Shown piece after piece: positions 23,667 through 33,553 of a stretch of DNA of 44,770 bases (its first letter is position 1; every line of letters starts with the position of its first letter). The notes beneath the pieces were generated by a model. It saw nothing but the letters and a program-made list of their open reading frames with translations. It was not told the origin of the DNA and searched no databases. The position numbers and the translations under genes were made by a program. Source of the DNA: Promethearchaeota archaeon (lineage in GTDB: Archaea > Asgardarchaeota > Lokiarchaeia > Sigyniarchaeales > SOKP01); assembly GCA_019058425.1 (NCBI GenBank), contig JAHPYZ010000034.1:1-44770 (forward strand), in the 5' to 3' direction.

Positions 23667-24968
23667 TTATGAAAAATTCTGAAGTGTTGTTTGGGAATTT
23701 CCATTAATTATAAGAAATGGATCTGCTCGCTTTAATACGACTCCTACAGATTGAAGATCCTTTCTTTTGTTAAATCTGAATTTTTTAGCTCTTAAGTTTA
23801 TTATTCTTTTTGCAGAAATTGGACCAATACCAGGTACTTTTAATAATTCTTGATAGGATGCTTCATTAGGATTTACACGACTATGTTCCTCGAAATATTT
23901 GCGTGCTAAGTGCATTTTCGGATCTCCATGGGGTAAATTTCCTTGTTCATTAATAATTTCTTTAAGATCCTGTAATTTGTAATGATAGATTCGCAGTAAC
24001 CAATCACTTTGATATAATCGGTGTTCTCTTGCTAATGGCGCTGCTTGTTTACCACCTAAAGGTGTACCTTCGATAGGAATAAATGATGAGAAATAAGCTC
24101 TCCTTAGATCAATTCGTTTATATCCCCAGTCTATTCTATTCAATAGTTCAAAATCAGTTTCATTTTCAGCTGCTCCTATTACAAATTGAGTTGTCTGACC
24201 ACTATTGAGAATTGGAGCACCATCCCAACGAAATTTCTTATATCCATTTTCTCGTCTAGATTTAATCATTTCTTCTTGAAATTTTAATTGACTATCTTGG
24301 TTTAAATCTCTCATTTCTTTAATAGTCTCTTCATTGTGCGTAGTTCGTATTTGTTTTAACCAACGTTGTCGAGTTATAATATCATTATTGTAATCTTTTT
24401 GATCTGCGATTTCTGCTAGGTGTGTTTTAGAAGAAGCTTCCATATTTATTGAAATTCGATCAGAAAGAGTTATTGCCTCTTTAAGAAGATATTGACTTAC
24501 ACCAGGTAAACATTTAAAATGTATATATCCTTGAAATTTATATTTAAATCGAAGTAAACGAATTGCTTCTAACATTTCTTCCGTTGTTGCATCTGCACTG
24601 CCACACACTCCAGATGATATAAAAACACCTTCTGCTACATTCATAGAATAGAGTTTCATGAAAGTTCGGGCATATTCTTCTGGAGTGAAACTCATCTTCT
24701 TCTTGCAATTGTGAGAAAAACAGTATTTACAATTATAAATACATTTATTTGTATAAAGAGTTTTAAAAAGACTCATACAACGTCCATCAGGTGTATAGGA
24801 ATGGCAAATTCCTCCACTTTCCGTTGCACCTATCCACTTTTTTGAATCTCCAAATAGTTTTGGATATTTTGCTGTACGACTGGAAGCAGTACTAGCACAA
24901 ATATCATATTTTGAATTCTCTCCCAAAATTCGAATTTTTTCTAAAATAGAAGGCACTTTACCCATCAA
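23667..24968 (-). CDS. Radical SAM protein, DNA modification/repair type (TIGR03916-like)
   Basis: A 433-residue radical SAM enzyme. The cluster motif is CIYNCKYCFSHNC near residue 77, and the N terminus shows the family stretch YDICASTASSRT and GGICHSYTPDGRC. Other signatures are GVFISSGV and RISINMEAS. The C terminus has a helix-hairpin-helix DNA-binding motif (LLKVPGIGPISAKRII, near residue 383) as in ComEA-like domains. This domain set is typical of TIGR03916 proteins, which in bacteria occur with DUF4130 and uracil-DNA-glycosylase-like domains. The downstream DUF4130 gene completes the pair here, but no UDG is fused or adjacent. Confidence 0.85.
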   Translation of the reverse strand: MMGKVPSILEKIRILGENSKYDICASTASSRTAKYPKLFGDSKKWIGATESGGICHSYTPDGRCMSLFKTLYTNKCIYNCKYCFSHNCKKKMSFTPEEYARTFMKLYSMNVAEGVFISSGVCGSADATTEEMLEAIRLLRFKYKFQGYIHFKCLPGVSQYLLKEAITLSDRISINMEASSKTHLAEIADQKDYNNDIITRQRWLKQIRTTHNEETIKEMRDLNQDSQLKFQEEMIKSRRENGYKKFRWDGAPILNSGQTTQFVIGAAENETDFELLNRIDWGYKRIDLRRAYFSSFIPIEGTPLGGKQAAPLAREHRLYQSDWLLRIYHYKLQDLKEIINEQGNLPHGDPKMHLARKYFEEHSRVNPNEASYQELLKVPGIGPISAKRIINLRAKKFRFNKRKDLQSVGVVLKRADPFLIINGNSQTTLQNFS

Positions 24969-25078
24969 TTAAGTAGAATAGTATACCTTTATGTGGTATA
25001 TATGTTTAAATCTTGAAATTTTCCTTTTAAAAGAAGGGGGCATATTGAATTTTCAATCTTTATATGAAAACAATATAA

Positions 25079-25354
25079 TTAAGGGAAGTATAAATTATCA
25101 ATTTCTTGATATATTTCTCTCGCTTCTCTTAAATAAGAATTGTGTGATAATTCTTTATCAGAATGGTTTTGAATCCACGCTTTATTTTCAAGTGCTCTTA
25201 ATGAATCTAGAATCCTTTTTGCTTCATTTTTACTTTCTGCACTATTAAGACACTTTATTAAGAAATTAATATAATTGAGAAGTAGTTTTCGTAATTTCTC
25301 TCGTTTTATTTGAGAGGTGTTCAGTCTGTCTGCTAAATGAGTAGTTATTTGCAT
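25079..25354 (-). CDS. Small helical protein, unknown
   Basis: A 91-residue, almost entirely helical, charged protein (KREKLRKLLLNYINFL, NEAKRILDSLRALENKAW). It has no cysteines, TM segments or known motif. An open frame also exists on the opposite strand over most of this span, but its product is hydrophobic and compositionally unlikely, so I prefer this one. No ribosome binding site is clear. It could be a regulatory or DNA-associated peptide; nothing in the context decides. Confidence 0.45.
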   Translation of the reverse strand: MQITTHLADRLNTSQIKREKLRKLLLNYINFLIKCLNSAESKNEAKRILDSLRALENKAWIQNHSDKELSHNSYLREAREIYQEIDNLYFP

Positions 25355-25535
25355 TTTTCTTATCCAAGTGAGATCTCAAATTATGAGCAAATATAAATAA
25401 GAATGATATGTAGATATTATCGACGTGTTGCAAACTATAAAATTAATTCAATAAAACATAATTGATAAACTAAAATCTATTTTTAGTATATCAAATTATA
25501 TTTAATAAAAATCTAAAAACTAAGTAAAACCTAAA

Positions 25536-27353
25536 ATGCCAAAGTATACTGGTGGAGAGATTATCTCCAAATATTTAATAAAAGAGGGTTTAAAATATAT
25601 CGTAGGGATTCCGGGTCACGGAAATCTTCCTCTTGTGGACGCCTTCTTCAAGGATAAAGATATTATTCATTTAATTCAACCAAAACAAGAAATGTCCGGA
25701 GTACATTTAGCCGTGGGATATTATCGAATTACGGGAAAACCTCTTTGTGTTTTTACTTCAATTGGGCCAGGAGCAATTAATACTGCTATCGGAGTTGCAG
25801 ATGCATTTGTTGATTCCTTTCCTTGTCTTATAATTACTGGAGATACTCATATTCATATGAGAGGAAAAGGCGTTCTTCAGGAAATTGAAAGAAAAAAAGA
25901 TTCCAGTATGCCCAAAATTTTGGAACCAATAGTAAAACGTAGTTTCGAGGTTGATACAGTAGGACAATTAGCAACAATCATGCAAAGGGCCTTTAATATA
26001 ATGTTAACAGGAAGACGGGGACCAGTTCATATTGACCTCCCCATGGATGTACAAGCAAAGTCTATCGATATAGAAATCCCAGAACCCCTTGAACGGAGAT
26101 CAGTTGGACGAATCAGAGGTGATCCTGAGGTTATAAAGAAAGCTGCACAATTAATTAGAGATTCAAAGAGACCTGTTTTATTTATAGGTGGAGGAGCAAT
26201 TTCTTCGGAAACTAGCGAGGAAGTAAAAACCTTAGCAGAAAAAATTGGTGCTGCAGTAGTAGTTACAATGATGGGTAAAGATATTATTAATAATTCTCAT
26301 CCGCTTTATTGTTGGTCAGCTGGTTCAAAAGGTACCACAGTTGGATTAAAAATGACCTCAAACGCTGATGTCATCCTCGCAATAGGGTGTAGGTTTGCAG
26401 ATGAAACTGCGAGTTCATATAAAGATGGTGTAAGTTTTTCCATTCCGCCAACAAACCTGATTCAAATCGACATCGATCCTCATGAAATTGGTAAGAATTA
26501 TCCGGTAACTATAGGTATAGTTGGTGATGCAAAAGCGTGTTTAAATCAGGTTTTAGAAGAATTAAGAGATTATTCAATCGATTATGAGAATACTGAATAC
26601 TTTAAAGAAATTCAAGAAGAGAAAATTAAATGGTCGAAATTTCGTGATGATAATCGAGATGATTCAAAAGTACCAGTGATGATATCTACTGTTTTAAGAC
26701 AAGTGAGGAAGTTTTTCGACCGAGATGCCGTAATAGTAACAAGTTCTGGAAACGTACAGGCTCAGATGATACAAGAATTAGAGTTTTACGAGCCTAAAAC
26801 ATGTCTTACTGCGGGGGGTTTTTCAACAATGGGTTATAGTGTTCCAGCAGCAATTGGAGCAAAATTAGGTTCTATAGATATTGGGAAACCAGATCGACAA
26901 GTTGTTGCTCTGGTTGGAGATGGGGATTTTATGATGACTTTATCAGAAATATCCATGGCAGTTCAACTTGGATTGGATAATATCTATTTTATTATTCTTA
27001 ATAATCACGGTTGGATTGCAATTAAAGACTTACAACAAGCCGCATTTGGTGAAGATCGGGGTTACGGTACAGCTTTTAAAGATAAAGAAGGAAAAACATA
27101 TTCTCCTGATTTTGCTAAAATCGGTGAAGCATTTGGATGTTACTCAGAAAAAATTTCTAGAAAAGAAGAGATAATTCCCGCGCTTGAAAGAGCTGCTAAT
27201 TCGGGAAAACCCGCAGTAATCGAAATTGAAATTCAAAGAGAATATCCTTACACAGGATCGCCAGCAGTAGGCTGGTGGGATGTTCCTATCCCAGAATATT
27301 TAATTGACCGTAGAAAGAAATATGAAGAAGAAATTAAAGATGAAAAACTATAA
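25536..27353 (+). CDS. Thiamine-pyrophosphate enzyme, IlvB/IolD-like
   Basis: A 605-residue TPP-dependent enzyme with the usual PYR, central FAD/transhydrogenase-like and PP domains. Visible features are the TPP-activating Glu (KQEMSG near residue 52), TSIGPGAINT, a PVHIDLPMDVQ stretch, and the TPP/Mg motif GDGDFMM followed by LNNHGW. The C terminus has GWWDVPIPEYL, reminiscent of the end of IolD (trihydroxycyclohexane-dione hydrolase), which differs from classical acetolactate synthase. It overlaps the next gene by one base. Candidates are acetolactate synthase or an IolD-like C-C hydrolase. An IlvD is 3.4 kb downstream on the other strand. Confidence 0.85.
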   Translation: MPKYTGGEIISKYLIKEGLKYIVGIPGHGNLPLVDAFFKDKDIIHLIQPKQEMSGVHLAVGYYRITGKPLCVFTSIGPGAINTAIGVADAFVDSFPCLIITGDTHIHMRGKGVLQEIERKKDSSMPKILEPIVKRSFEVDTVGQLATIMQRAFNIMLTGRRGPVHIDLPMDVQAKSIDIEIPEPLERRSVGRIRGDPEVIKKAAQLIRDSKRPVLFIGGGAISSETSEEVKTLAEKIGAAVVVTMMGKDIINNSHPLYCWSAGSKGTTVGLKMTSNADVILAIGCRFADETASSYKDGVSFSIPPTNLIQIDIDPHEIGKNYPVTIGIVGDAKACLNQVLEELRDYSIDYENTEYFKEIQEEKIKWSKFRDDNRDDSKVPVMISTVLRQVRKFFDRDAVIVTSSGNVQAQMIQELEFYEPKTCLTAGGFSTMGYSVPAAIGAKLGSIDIGKPDRQVVALVGDGDFMMTLSEISMAVQLGLDNIYFIILNNHGWIAIKDLQQAAFGEDRGYGTAFKDKEGKTYSPDFAKIGEAFGCYSEKISRKEEIIPALERAANSGKPAVIEIEIQREYPYTGSPAVGWWDVPIPEYLIDRRKKYEEEIKDEKL

Positions 27354-28033
27354 TGGTTAACTCAGAAACTATTAAAGAAATTTCAAATAGTTTAGGTTTT
27401 GATTTATGTGGTATTGCTCCAATTGAACGATTCAGTGGGGCACCGGAAGGTTTTCACCCTAGAGATATATATAAAGAATGTAAGTCTGTAATCGTATTTG
27501 CAAAAACAATTCCAACTGAACCCCTTAATGCGTTGAGTTTTGTACCATATTCACATCTAGGAAGTATAATTATTCAGGAAATAGATAATTTAACCGTACA
27601 ATTTACAAGAAAAATAGAAGAATTAGGAATTGGAGCAGTTCCAATCCCTTCTGATGATCCTTATGAATATTGGGAGCCTGATAGGATGTATGGAAGGGCT
27701 ATTTTATCATTGAGACATGCTGGTCACCTCGCAGGTCTTGGTGTATTAGGAAAAAATACTCTTTTAATCAACAACCAGTTTGGTAATATGATTCAACTCG
27801 GAGCTATTTTAGTCAATATAGATTTACAAGGTGATCCCATAGCTAATTACGAAGGATGCTTACCTGATTGTGAAATCTGTTTAAATTCTTGTCCTAAAGG
27901 AGCTTTAGATGGAATCACAGTAAATCAAAAACTTTGTAGAGCCCACTCTATTTATGAACATCAGAAAGGTTATATCTTAAAGAAATGCAATACTTGTAGA
28001 AAAGTGTGTCCTCATGTCACAGGTGTTAATTAA
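27353..28033 (+). CDS. QueG-like [4Fe-4S] protein
   Basis: A 226-residue protein. The N-terminal part (FDLCGIAPIERF) and the central RHAGHLAGLGVLGKNTLLIN, continuing into a GAILVN strand, correspond to the cobalamin-binding region of epoxyqueuosine reductase (QueG) and reductive dehalogenase relatives. Two clusters follow: CEICLNSCP with an upstream Cys, and CNTCRKVCPH. It is shorter than bacterial QueG and lacks the C-terminal HEAT repeats, like other archaeal short forms whose substrates are unknown. Its ATG shares one base with the stop of the TPP enzyme, so the two are translationally coupled, hinting at a joint redox step. Confidence 0.8.
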   Translation: MVNSETIKEISNSLGFDLCGIAPIERFSGAPEGFHPRDIYKECKSVIVFAKTIPTEPLNALSFVPYSHLGSIIIQEIDNLTVQFTRKIEELGIGAVPIPSDDPYEYWEPDRMYGRAILSLRHAGHLAGLGVLGKNTLLINNQFGNMIQLGAILVNIDLQGDPIANYEGCLPDCEICLNSCPKGALDGITVNQKLCRAHSIYEHQKGYILKKCNTCRKVCPHVTGVN

Positions 28034-28058
28034 TTTGGTTTTACCTATAACTATGTAT

Positions 28059-28067
28059 AAAAAAAAA
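28059..28067 (-). terminator. Oligo-T (minus strand) terminator after the methylase
   Basis: Nine A residues on the plus strand lie just beyond the methylase stop in the minus direction, producing a U-tract at the 3' end of its mRNA. Confidence 0.4.
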
Positions 28068-28069
28068 TA

Positions 28070-29575
28070 CTAATAAATAGCAAAAGATTCATCCAACTTA
28101 TCTTTTAAACTAAAGGAAAAATTAAATCGATTTTTATAAAAATTAAATATAATATTATCGATTTTTTTTTGTTCTATAACATAATTATAATTTTGGTCCT
28201 TTCTTTTATTGTTAATTATTTTTTTAACAAGATCTTCTATTCTTTCTTTTGTCTTATCATCAGGCAAAACAATCGGTAAAGCATGAATCCCTGTTAATTG
28301 AATACTACTAGTATTGTTGATAATTCCTTTTGCTAAGTAATTATATAAAGAGCTATTTAACACACCTAAAATATATGGAATGGAAATAACTTTATTTTTA
28401 ATTATAAATCCAATAGCTTTATTAGAATCCCAGTAACATCCTCTTGGCATGATCCGTGCTGCTAATCTTGAACTAACTCCACTAATTACAATACCCTCTT
28501 GTTCAAATGGCACATTTTTTGGAATATCATAATTTTTTATAGATTCTTCCTTCCAATCTAACGCTTCCATTATTGGACGATAATATTGGTCTCCCCCACC
28601 TCTTTTTAAATAAGGCTTCCATTCGCCAGTTTTAAACTCATTTATCTCAATAATCTTAAATTTTTGAATTGATTCTTTACTCTTCATATTTCTCTTTTTA
28701 AACACATTAACTAATTCTGTTCCTTCAATAGCAGCTATATATTTCCTATTATTGTGTGTATGCATTCCTATAAAGCCACTTAAGTATTCTTTTAATCTTG
28801 GGCTTTTTTCAAATAATTCAATGACTTTTTCATCAACATCTGTATAAAAAATGTTAAATGGTAAAGAATTATATTTAATTTGCCTTAAATCATTAATATA
28901 AGAGGGGGATTGATACTCACCCTCACTATCTACCCTGGGAACTATCCTCATTATATGATTTTCTCTAGCTTTTTTATTTTTCTTACCAGAACATTTTGTC
29001 AATATAATAATTACTGGACTTGTACTCACATTTTGATTGGAAAACAGACTTTTCGGAGCTAAAAGAATTTCATTAATTTTACAATTATTGAGGATAAATC
29101 TTCTTAGGTTTTTATGGGTACTAAGAGTTAAAAAGGAATCACTAGTGATAAAACCTAATTTTCCTCCTTCCTTTAATCGCCAAATACTATTAACAATAAA
29201 CATTGCATATGTTTCATGTGCATTAATTTTGCCATAAATTTTATTTAATTTTGATCGATTTATTCGCACATAAGTACTAGCTTTATTCAAATATGGAGGA
29301 TTTCCAACAATAAAATCAAATTCATTGTATGAATCAGGATATAAAGCTAATAGAGTATCTTGTTCTTTAAAGGAAATATCTAATTGTTTAATTTCAGTTT
29401 TAAAACTCGAATTTATATCAAAAGCAGTTATTTGATTACTGTGAATTCCAGATTCTAACAATTTCTTAACAAAAATACCAGGTCCAACACAAGGATCTAA
29501 GATTTTTTGATCTTCTTTAACTTCTCCTAATCGTGATATAATATATTCTACTGTTTGAGGAGGTGTAATTACCAC
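28070..29575 (-). CDS. N6-adenine DNA methyltransferase, solitary
   Basis: A 501-residue SAM-dependent amino-methyltransferase. SAM binding is shown by ILDPCVGPGIFVKKLL, the catalytic motif is NPPY (VGNPPYLNKAS), and LKEGGKLGFITSDSFL is motif VI-like. The C-terminal half looks like a TaqI/Eco57I-type target-recognition region (KRGGGDQYYRPI, QLTGIHALPIVLP). The GTG start at 29575 falls inside the conserved KDLGVVITPP segment; thirteen more codons are open upstream with no usual start, so the gene is either N-terminally trimmed or uses a rare start. No restriction endonuclease gene is near. Confidence 0.8.
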   Translation of the reverse strand: MVITPPQTVEYIISRLGEVKEDQKILDPCVGPGIFVKKLLESGIHSNQITAFDINSSFKTEIKQLDISFKEQDTLLALYPDSYNEFDFIVGNPPYLNKASTYVRINRSKLNKIYGKINAHETYAMFIVNSIWRLKEGGKLGFITSDSFLTLSTHKNLRRFILNNCKINEILLAPKSLFSNQNVSTSPVIIILTKCSGKKNKKARENHIMRIVPRVDSEGEYQSPSYINDLRQIKYNSLPFNIFYTDVDEKVIELFEKSPRLKEYLSGFIGMHTHNNRKYIAAIEGTELVNVFKKRNMKSKESIQKFKIIEINEFKTGEWKPYLKRGGGDQYYRPIMEALDWKEESIKNYDIPKNVPFEQEGIVISGVSSRLAARIMPRGCYWDSNKAIGFIIKNKVISIPYILGVLNSSLYNYLAKGIINNTSSIQLTGIHALPIVLPDDKTKERIEDLVKKIINNKRKDQNYNYVIEQKKIDNIIFNFYKNRFNFSFSLKDKLDESFAIY

Positions 29576-29622
29576 TCCTAGATCTTTACTACTTAGCTGG
29601 ATTAATAACCAACTCTATTTTA

Positions 29623-30780
29623 TTAATTATTCCAATTATTATCAACTTCATTTAATAGGATTGTATAAAATTGGCAGAGTTTTTTTAGGACTGTTATATC
29701 AATTTTATCTAAATCGTCGTTTTTAGAATGAACATAATTATAAGTACTTCTATCTCCATTACCTAGTCCTTTGAATCTCTTATTTAATAGAAATAATCCA
29801 TCACTATAAGTACCAATGTAAAATCTGTATGTTTTCTTCTCTAAACTCATTATCTCTTTATTTTCTAAAATATAATTAAAAGATTTAAAATATTTATTAT
29901 TAAGGAGACCATGATCCCATAGATTTATGTTTTTAGCTATAGAGTCGAAATTGATTATGAAACTTTTATCTCTATCAAAATCTTTAATATTCTCATAAAA
30001 ATTTCTTACACCCATGGTCCCAGATTCTTCTGCACCTGTAAATATAAACCATAGATTACAATTTTTAAGTGTATTTTTTGGTTTTGAATAATAATTTAGT
30101 AGTTCCAAAACACATGATATACCAGAAGCATCATCTATAGCTCCTTTAGATATATTATTAGTTTTATTTATCCAAAGTATTACAGTAGCTAAAAAATTAA
30201 AACATAAGATAAAAATTGAAAATATAATTAATACTACACAATCTTCAATTAAAAAAAACGAATTTATAGTAGTAATCAAAAGACCTAAGGAAAAAGTAAT
30301 GATCCATACATAATACAACTGGATACGAATTTTAATCGAAAATGCTTGTCCTTTTGAATCTAAATGTGATAGTAGGAAAATATTATAATCTAAACCTTCA
30401 TTCTTCGCTTGAGATAGTATTTTCACAAATAAATTTTGAGAATGGTATTCTTGCCCCAATTTGATGTTCTCTGGACTCCGAGTATATAAAATCAGAATTA
30501 AAATCAAAATGAAGATTATGGATAGATTAGCAATATTAAAAACTAAATTTAAATTCAGAAATAGAACCAAAATAAACCAGCTTAATACCGTCAAAGCAAC
30601 TTTCGGATAAATTCTTGAATAAAAAATACTGAATGAGAAATCTTGTTCTATAGGCACAAGATTGAGTTCTTCTATTTTATTTTTAACAATATTAAAGGAT
30701 TTCTTCTCAAAAGCAGTTCCAGATAATCTTGGAAAAGAAAATTCTTTTATATTAGTTAATATACGTTCTTCATCAATCAT
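29623..30780 (-). CDS. Membrane M28 metallopeptidase (copy 2)
   Basis: A 385-residue paralogue of the M28 gene at 16588-17877, with the same start of the soluble part (IKEFSFPRLSGT versus VKSFSFPRLAGT). Zinc and catalytic motifs are intact: H139/D141 (SHLDSKG), AIDDASG, AEESGTMG, NFDSIA and YVHSKNDD. Two hydrophobic blocks again occur, one at residues 60-100 and one between the first and second zinc motifs (about 155-208). It lies 11 bases after the ilvD stop, in the same direction. Its substrate is unknown; membrane-bound trimming of peptides is likely. Confidence 0.78.
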   Translation of the reverse strand: MIDEERILTNIKEFSFPRLSGTAFEKKSFNIVKNKIEELNLVPIEQDFSFSIFYSRIYPKVALTVLSWFILVLFLNLNLVFNIANLSIIFILILILILYTRSPENIKLGQEYHSQNLFVKILSQAKNEGLDYNIFLLSHLDSKGQAFSIKIRIQLYYVWIITFSLGLLITTINSFFLIEDCVVLIIFSIFILCFNFLATVILWINKTNNISKGAIDDASGISCVLELLNYYSKPKNTLKNCNLWFIFTGAEESGTMGVRNFYENIKDFDRDKSFIINFDSIAKNINLWDHGLLNNKYFKSFNYILENKEIMSLEKKTYRFYIGTYSDGLFLLNKRFKGLGNGDRSTYNYVHSKNDDLDKIDITVLKKLCQFYTILLNEVDNNWNN

Positions 30781-30791
30781 AATTTAACAAT

Positions 30792-32459
30792 TCATTGTAA
30801 ATATGCTCCATACTTCGCAGAACTTACGATTTTACCATAAATACCTAAATAACCAGTCTTAATATTTATTTCAGGTTTTTTCCACATTTTTAACCTGTTC
30901 TCTATTTCTGTTTGAGGAATTAATAAGTCCAATTTTCGGTTATCAATATCAATTTCTATCTTATCACCATTTTGAACTATTGCTAAAGGGCCTCCTTCAA
31001 TTGCTTCAGGACAAACATGTCCTATACAAGGACCTTTTGTAGCTCCAGAATATCTTCCATCAGTTATCATTGCCACTGAATCCCCTAATCCCATACCTAC
31101 TAAAATCGCAGCTGGAATTGATAATTCTCTCATTCCTGGAGAACCTTTAGGTCCTTCATAACGAATAACCAAAACATCTCCCTCTTTAATTTTATTTGAC
31201 AATAAAGCATCTTTTATTTCTTCCTCACATTCAAAAACTTTCGCAAATCCCTTAAAATGTCTCATTTTTGGATGAATTGCGCTTTGTTTTATTATTGCTC
31301 CTTCAGGTGCTAAACTCCCTTTTAATACTGCAATTCCACCTTCACTTGCGATCGGATCTTCTAAGTTCCTTATAATTTGGTAATCCTCATATTCAATATG
31401 TTCAAGATACTGTTTAAGATTTAACCCATTGACCATTTTTGTTGACAAATTTAACAACTTTGATAACTTTTTCATTAAAACTTTAACACCACCAGCTTCA
31501 TGGAACTCTGAGAGATTGTAATCTGATGCTGGTTTGAATTTAGCTAATAAAGGAATTGATTTACTAATTCTATCAAAATCAAAATGGGTTAGATTGCCTC
31601 CTATCTCATGTGATAGTGCACATAAATGCAATACCATATTAGAGGATCCACCAAATGATAATGCTACCTTAATTGCATTTGCAATTGAATCATGAGTGAT
31701 GAAATCTAATGATTTCAATCCTTTCTCAATTAATTGCATAATCGTTTTTCCTGTATCCCTACATAATTTTGTTCGTTCGTGACTTATCGCACTCAAGGTG
31801 GCACAATCCGGTAAGGAAAGACCCATTGCTTCTACAACACAAGCCATTGTATTAGCAGTACCCATCATATTGCAAGCTCCAGGAGAACAACATGTTTCTG
31901 ATTCAATGAGAAATAATTCTTCTTTTGTAATTAAACCTGCGTTATATCTCCCAATTGCTTCTTTAATATCAGAGGTAACAAAAGTTTTTCCCTTAAGTGG
32001 TCCATCTTGAAAAATTTTTGGAAGCATAACACCTCCAGTTTGAAAAATGGTGGGAATATTACATCTAGCTGCAGCTAAGAGCATACCAGGTATTATCTTA
32101 TCACAAGAACATAACATTACCATTCCATCGAAATTATAAGCCTTTATTGTACATTCCACAGATGCAGCAATGATCTCACGAGAAGGTAAAACATATTTAG
32201 AGAAATTCCCAGAATTTGCTATACCATCGCAAATTGCTATAGTATTAAATTCCAAAGGAGTACCACCAGCTTCTTTAATACCTTCTTTAACGAATTCAGC
32301 TAATTTTCTTAGGTGAATATGTCCAGGATTAATATTATTCCATGAATTTACAATAGCAACTCTTGGTTTCTTTAAATCTTCATAAGAATAACCACAGCCA
32401 TGATATAAGGCTCTTTCATAAGCTTTTAGAGGACTGAAATTGTTATCATAATTTGGCAT
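30792..32459 (-). CDS. ilvD: Dihydroxy-acid dehydratase
   Basis: A 555-residue IlvD/Edd-family dehydratase. Cluster cysteines are seen in [12 protein letters not shown] and [19 protein letters not shown], and the C-terminal [16 protein letters not shown] with its catalytic serine is intact. It converts dihydroxy acids to 2-oxo acids in branched-chain amino acid synthesis, though sugar-acid dehydratases of the same family cannot be excluded. Its usual partner, acetolactate synthase, may be the TPP enzyme at 25.5 kb. The membrane M28 gene follows by 11 bases, probably in the same transcript. Confidence 0.9.
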   Translation of the reverse strand: MPNYDNNFSPLKAYERALYHGCGYSYEDLKKPRVAIVNSWNNINPGHIHLRKLAEFVKEGIKEAGGTPLEFNTIAICDGIANSGNFSKYVLPSREIIAASVECTIKAYNFDGMVMLCSCDKIIPGMLLAAARCNIPTIFQTGGVMLPKIFQDGPLKGKTFVTSDIKEAIGRYNAGLITKEELFLIESETCCSPGACNMMGTANTMACVVEAMGLSLPDCATLSAISHERTKLCRDTGKTIMQLIEKGLKSLDFITHDSIANAIKVALSFGGSSNMVLHLCALSHEIGGNLTHFDFDRISKSIPLLAKFKPASDYNLSEFHEAGGVKVLMKKLSKLLNLSTKMVNGLNLKQYLEHIEYEDYQIIRNLEDPIASEGGIAVLKGSLAPEGAIIKQSAIHPKMRHFKGFAKVFECEEEIKDALLSNKIKEGDVLVIRYEGPKGSPGMRELSIPAAILVGMGLGDSVAMITDGRYSGATKGPCIGHVCPEAIEGGPLAIVQNGDKIEIDIDNRKLDLLIPQTEIENRLKMWKKPEINIKTGYLGIYGKIVSSAKYGAYLQ

Positions 32460-32512
32460 AGTAAATAATTCTAAATTTCAATTTTTTTTGAACTTTAAAT
32501 AATAGTTAAACC

Positions 32513-33553
32513 TTAATTGGATAGGTTCTTAAAAAATTCACTTAAAAACTTCTCTAAAACATCTTTTAATTCATTAATCCAAGCAGATCCGTCTAGTTCT
32601 CTAATTTTAATCGAATTTTTATAACGGCTTAAGATGATAGAAATTTGGGATTCTATTGGTTCTTTAGGATTAACTTTTTTAAATTCCTCTGTTAACCCTG
32701 AATAAATATAATCTGCTAAATTTTTTACTAAAAGTTCTTCGAATTCTTCGAATCTATATATAATACTAAATTGAAAATAAGATGATAGAAGTTGCTTAAT
32801 TGACATTTTAAGTTCTCTTTTCTGAATTTCATTTTTATTAAAACAATAAAGCTTTATTAATCGTTCTATCATTGTTCCATTAAATACAACTTGTTTGGGA
32901 TCTATCGATGTTTTTTGTCTTAAAATTTTACTATTTTTTGCTTTATTTACTTCATTATAATCATTTTGAATAATCTCTGATAATCCTGAACGTAATGTAA
33001 ATAAATTTGTGCTAATTCTTTCATCGTCATCAAAAATTGTAGGAACTTTTGTTCTATAATTTTCAAGAATTTCATTTATATTTAAAGACTCCCTATCAAA
33101 CGGTGAGAATAATATTTCATAAAGAGCACTATATTCAAATTCTTTCATATCTTTTTTGAATATTTTTCGTATATAATTATCATAATCAAGAAAAAATAGA
33201 GAAATACAATCATCGATCGCAGTATTGTAGTCTGTGTATTGTTCTTTAATAAGATGTTTCTTATATTCTGATCTAAAATGATAGGCTCGAATCCACTCAA
33301 GAGCAATATCTAAAACTTTTTTCTCCCGGATAATATTATTCTTATAATAGTTTATAATCTCTGCAACCTCCAAAGTTGAAGGTCTTATTGACTGGTTAAC
33401 AAGAAATTCAGCTATGATCTCAATGGGATTTAAAGAACTAGATTGACTTTCGATTCTCTCGTAATATCTTAATAAACGTTCCTTATCAACCTTTAATGCA
33501 TTGTTGAATAAATTCTTTTCCAAAATAATACCCTTTTCATTTTTTTTTATCAA
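32513..33553 (-). CDS. Helical protein of unknown function (pair B)
   Basis: A 346-residue protein, predicted almost wholly helical and charged, with no cysteine cluster, membrane segment or motif that I know. Its first 17 bases overlap the end of the preceding gene, so the two are translated together. Short acidic and basic stretches alternate (FDDDERISTN, KNSKILRQKTS). It has the look of a structural or scaffold protein rather than an enzyme. Probably lineage-restricted; I cannot name a family. Confidence 0.6.
   Translation of the reverse strand: MIKKNEKGIILEKNLFNNALKVDKERLLRYYERIESQSSSLNPIEIIAEFLVNQSIRPSTLEVAEIINYYKNNIIREKKVLDIALEWIRAYHFRSEYKKHLIKEQYTDYNTAIDDCISLFFLDYDNYIRKIFKKDMKEFEYSALYEILFSPFDRESLNINEILENYRTKVPTIFDDDERISTNLFTLRSGLSEIIQNDYNEVNKAKNSKILRQKTSIDPKQVVFNGTMIERLIKLYCFNKNEIQKRELKMSIKQLLSSYFQFSIIYRFEEFEELLVKNLADYIYSGLTEEFKKVNPKEPIESQISIILSRYKNSIKIRELDGSAWINELKDVLEKFLSEFFKNLSN

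Noticed and set aside
24991..25248. Plus-strand reading frame of 85 codons overlapping the small helical gene.
   Set aside because: Its product is a hydrophobic, low-complexity sequence with no motif, whereas the minus-strand product has a normal charged helical composition.
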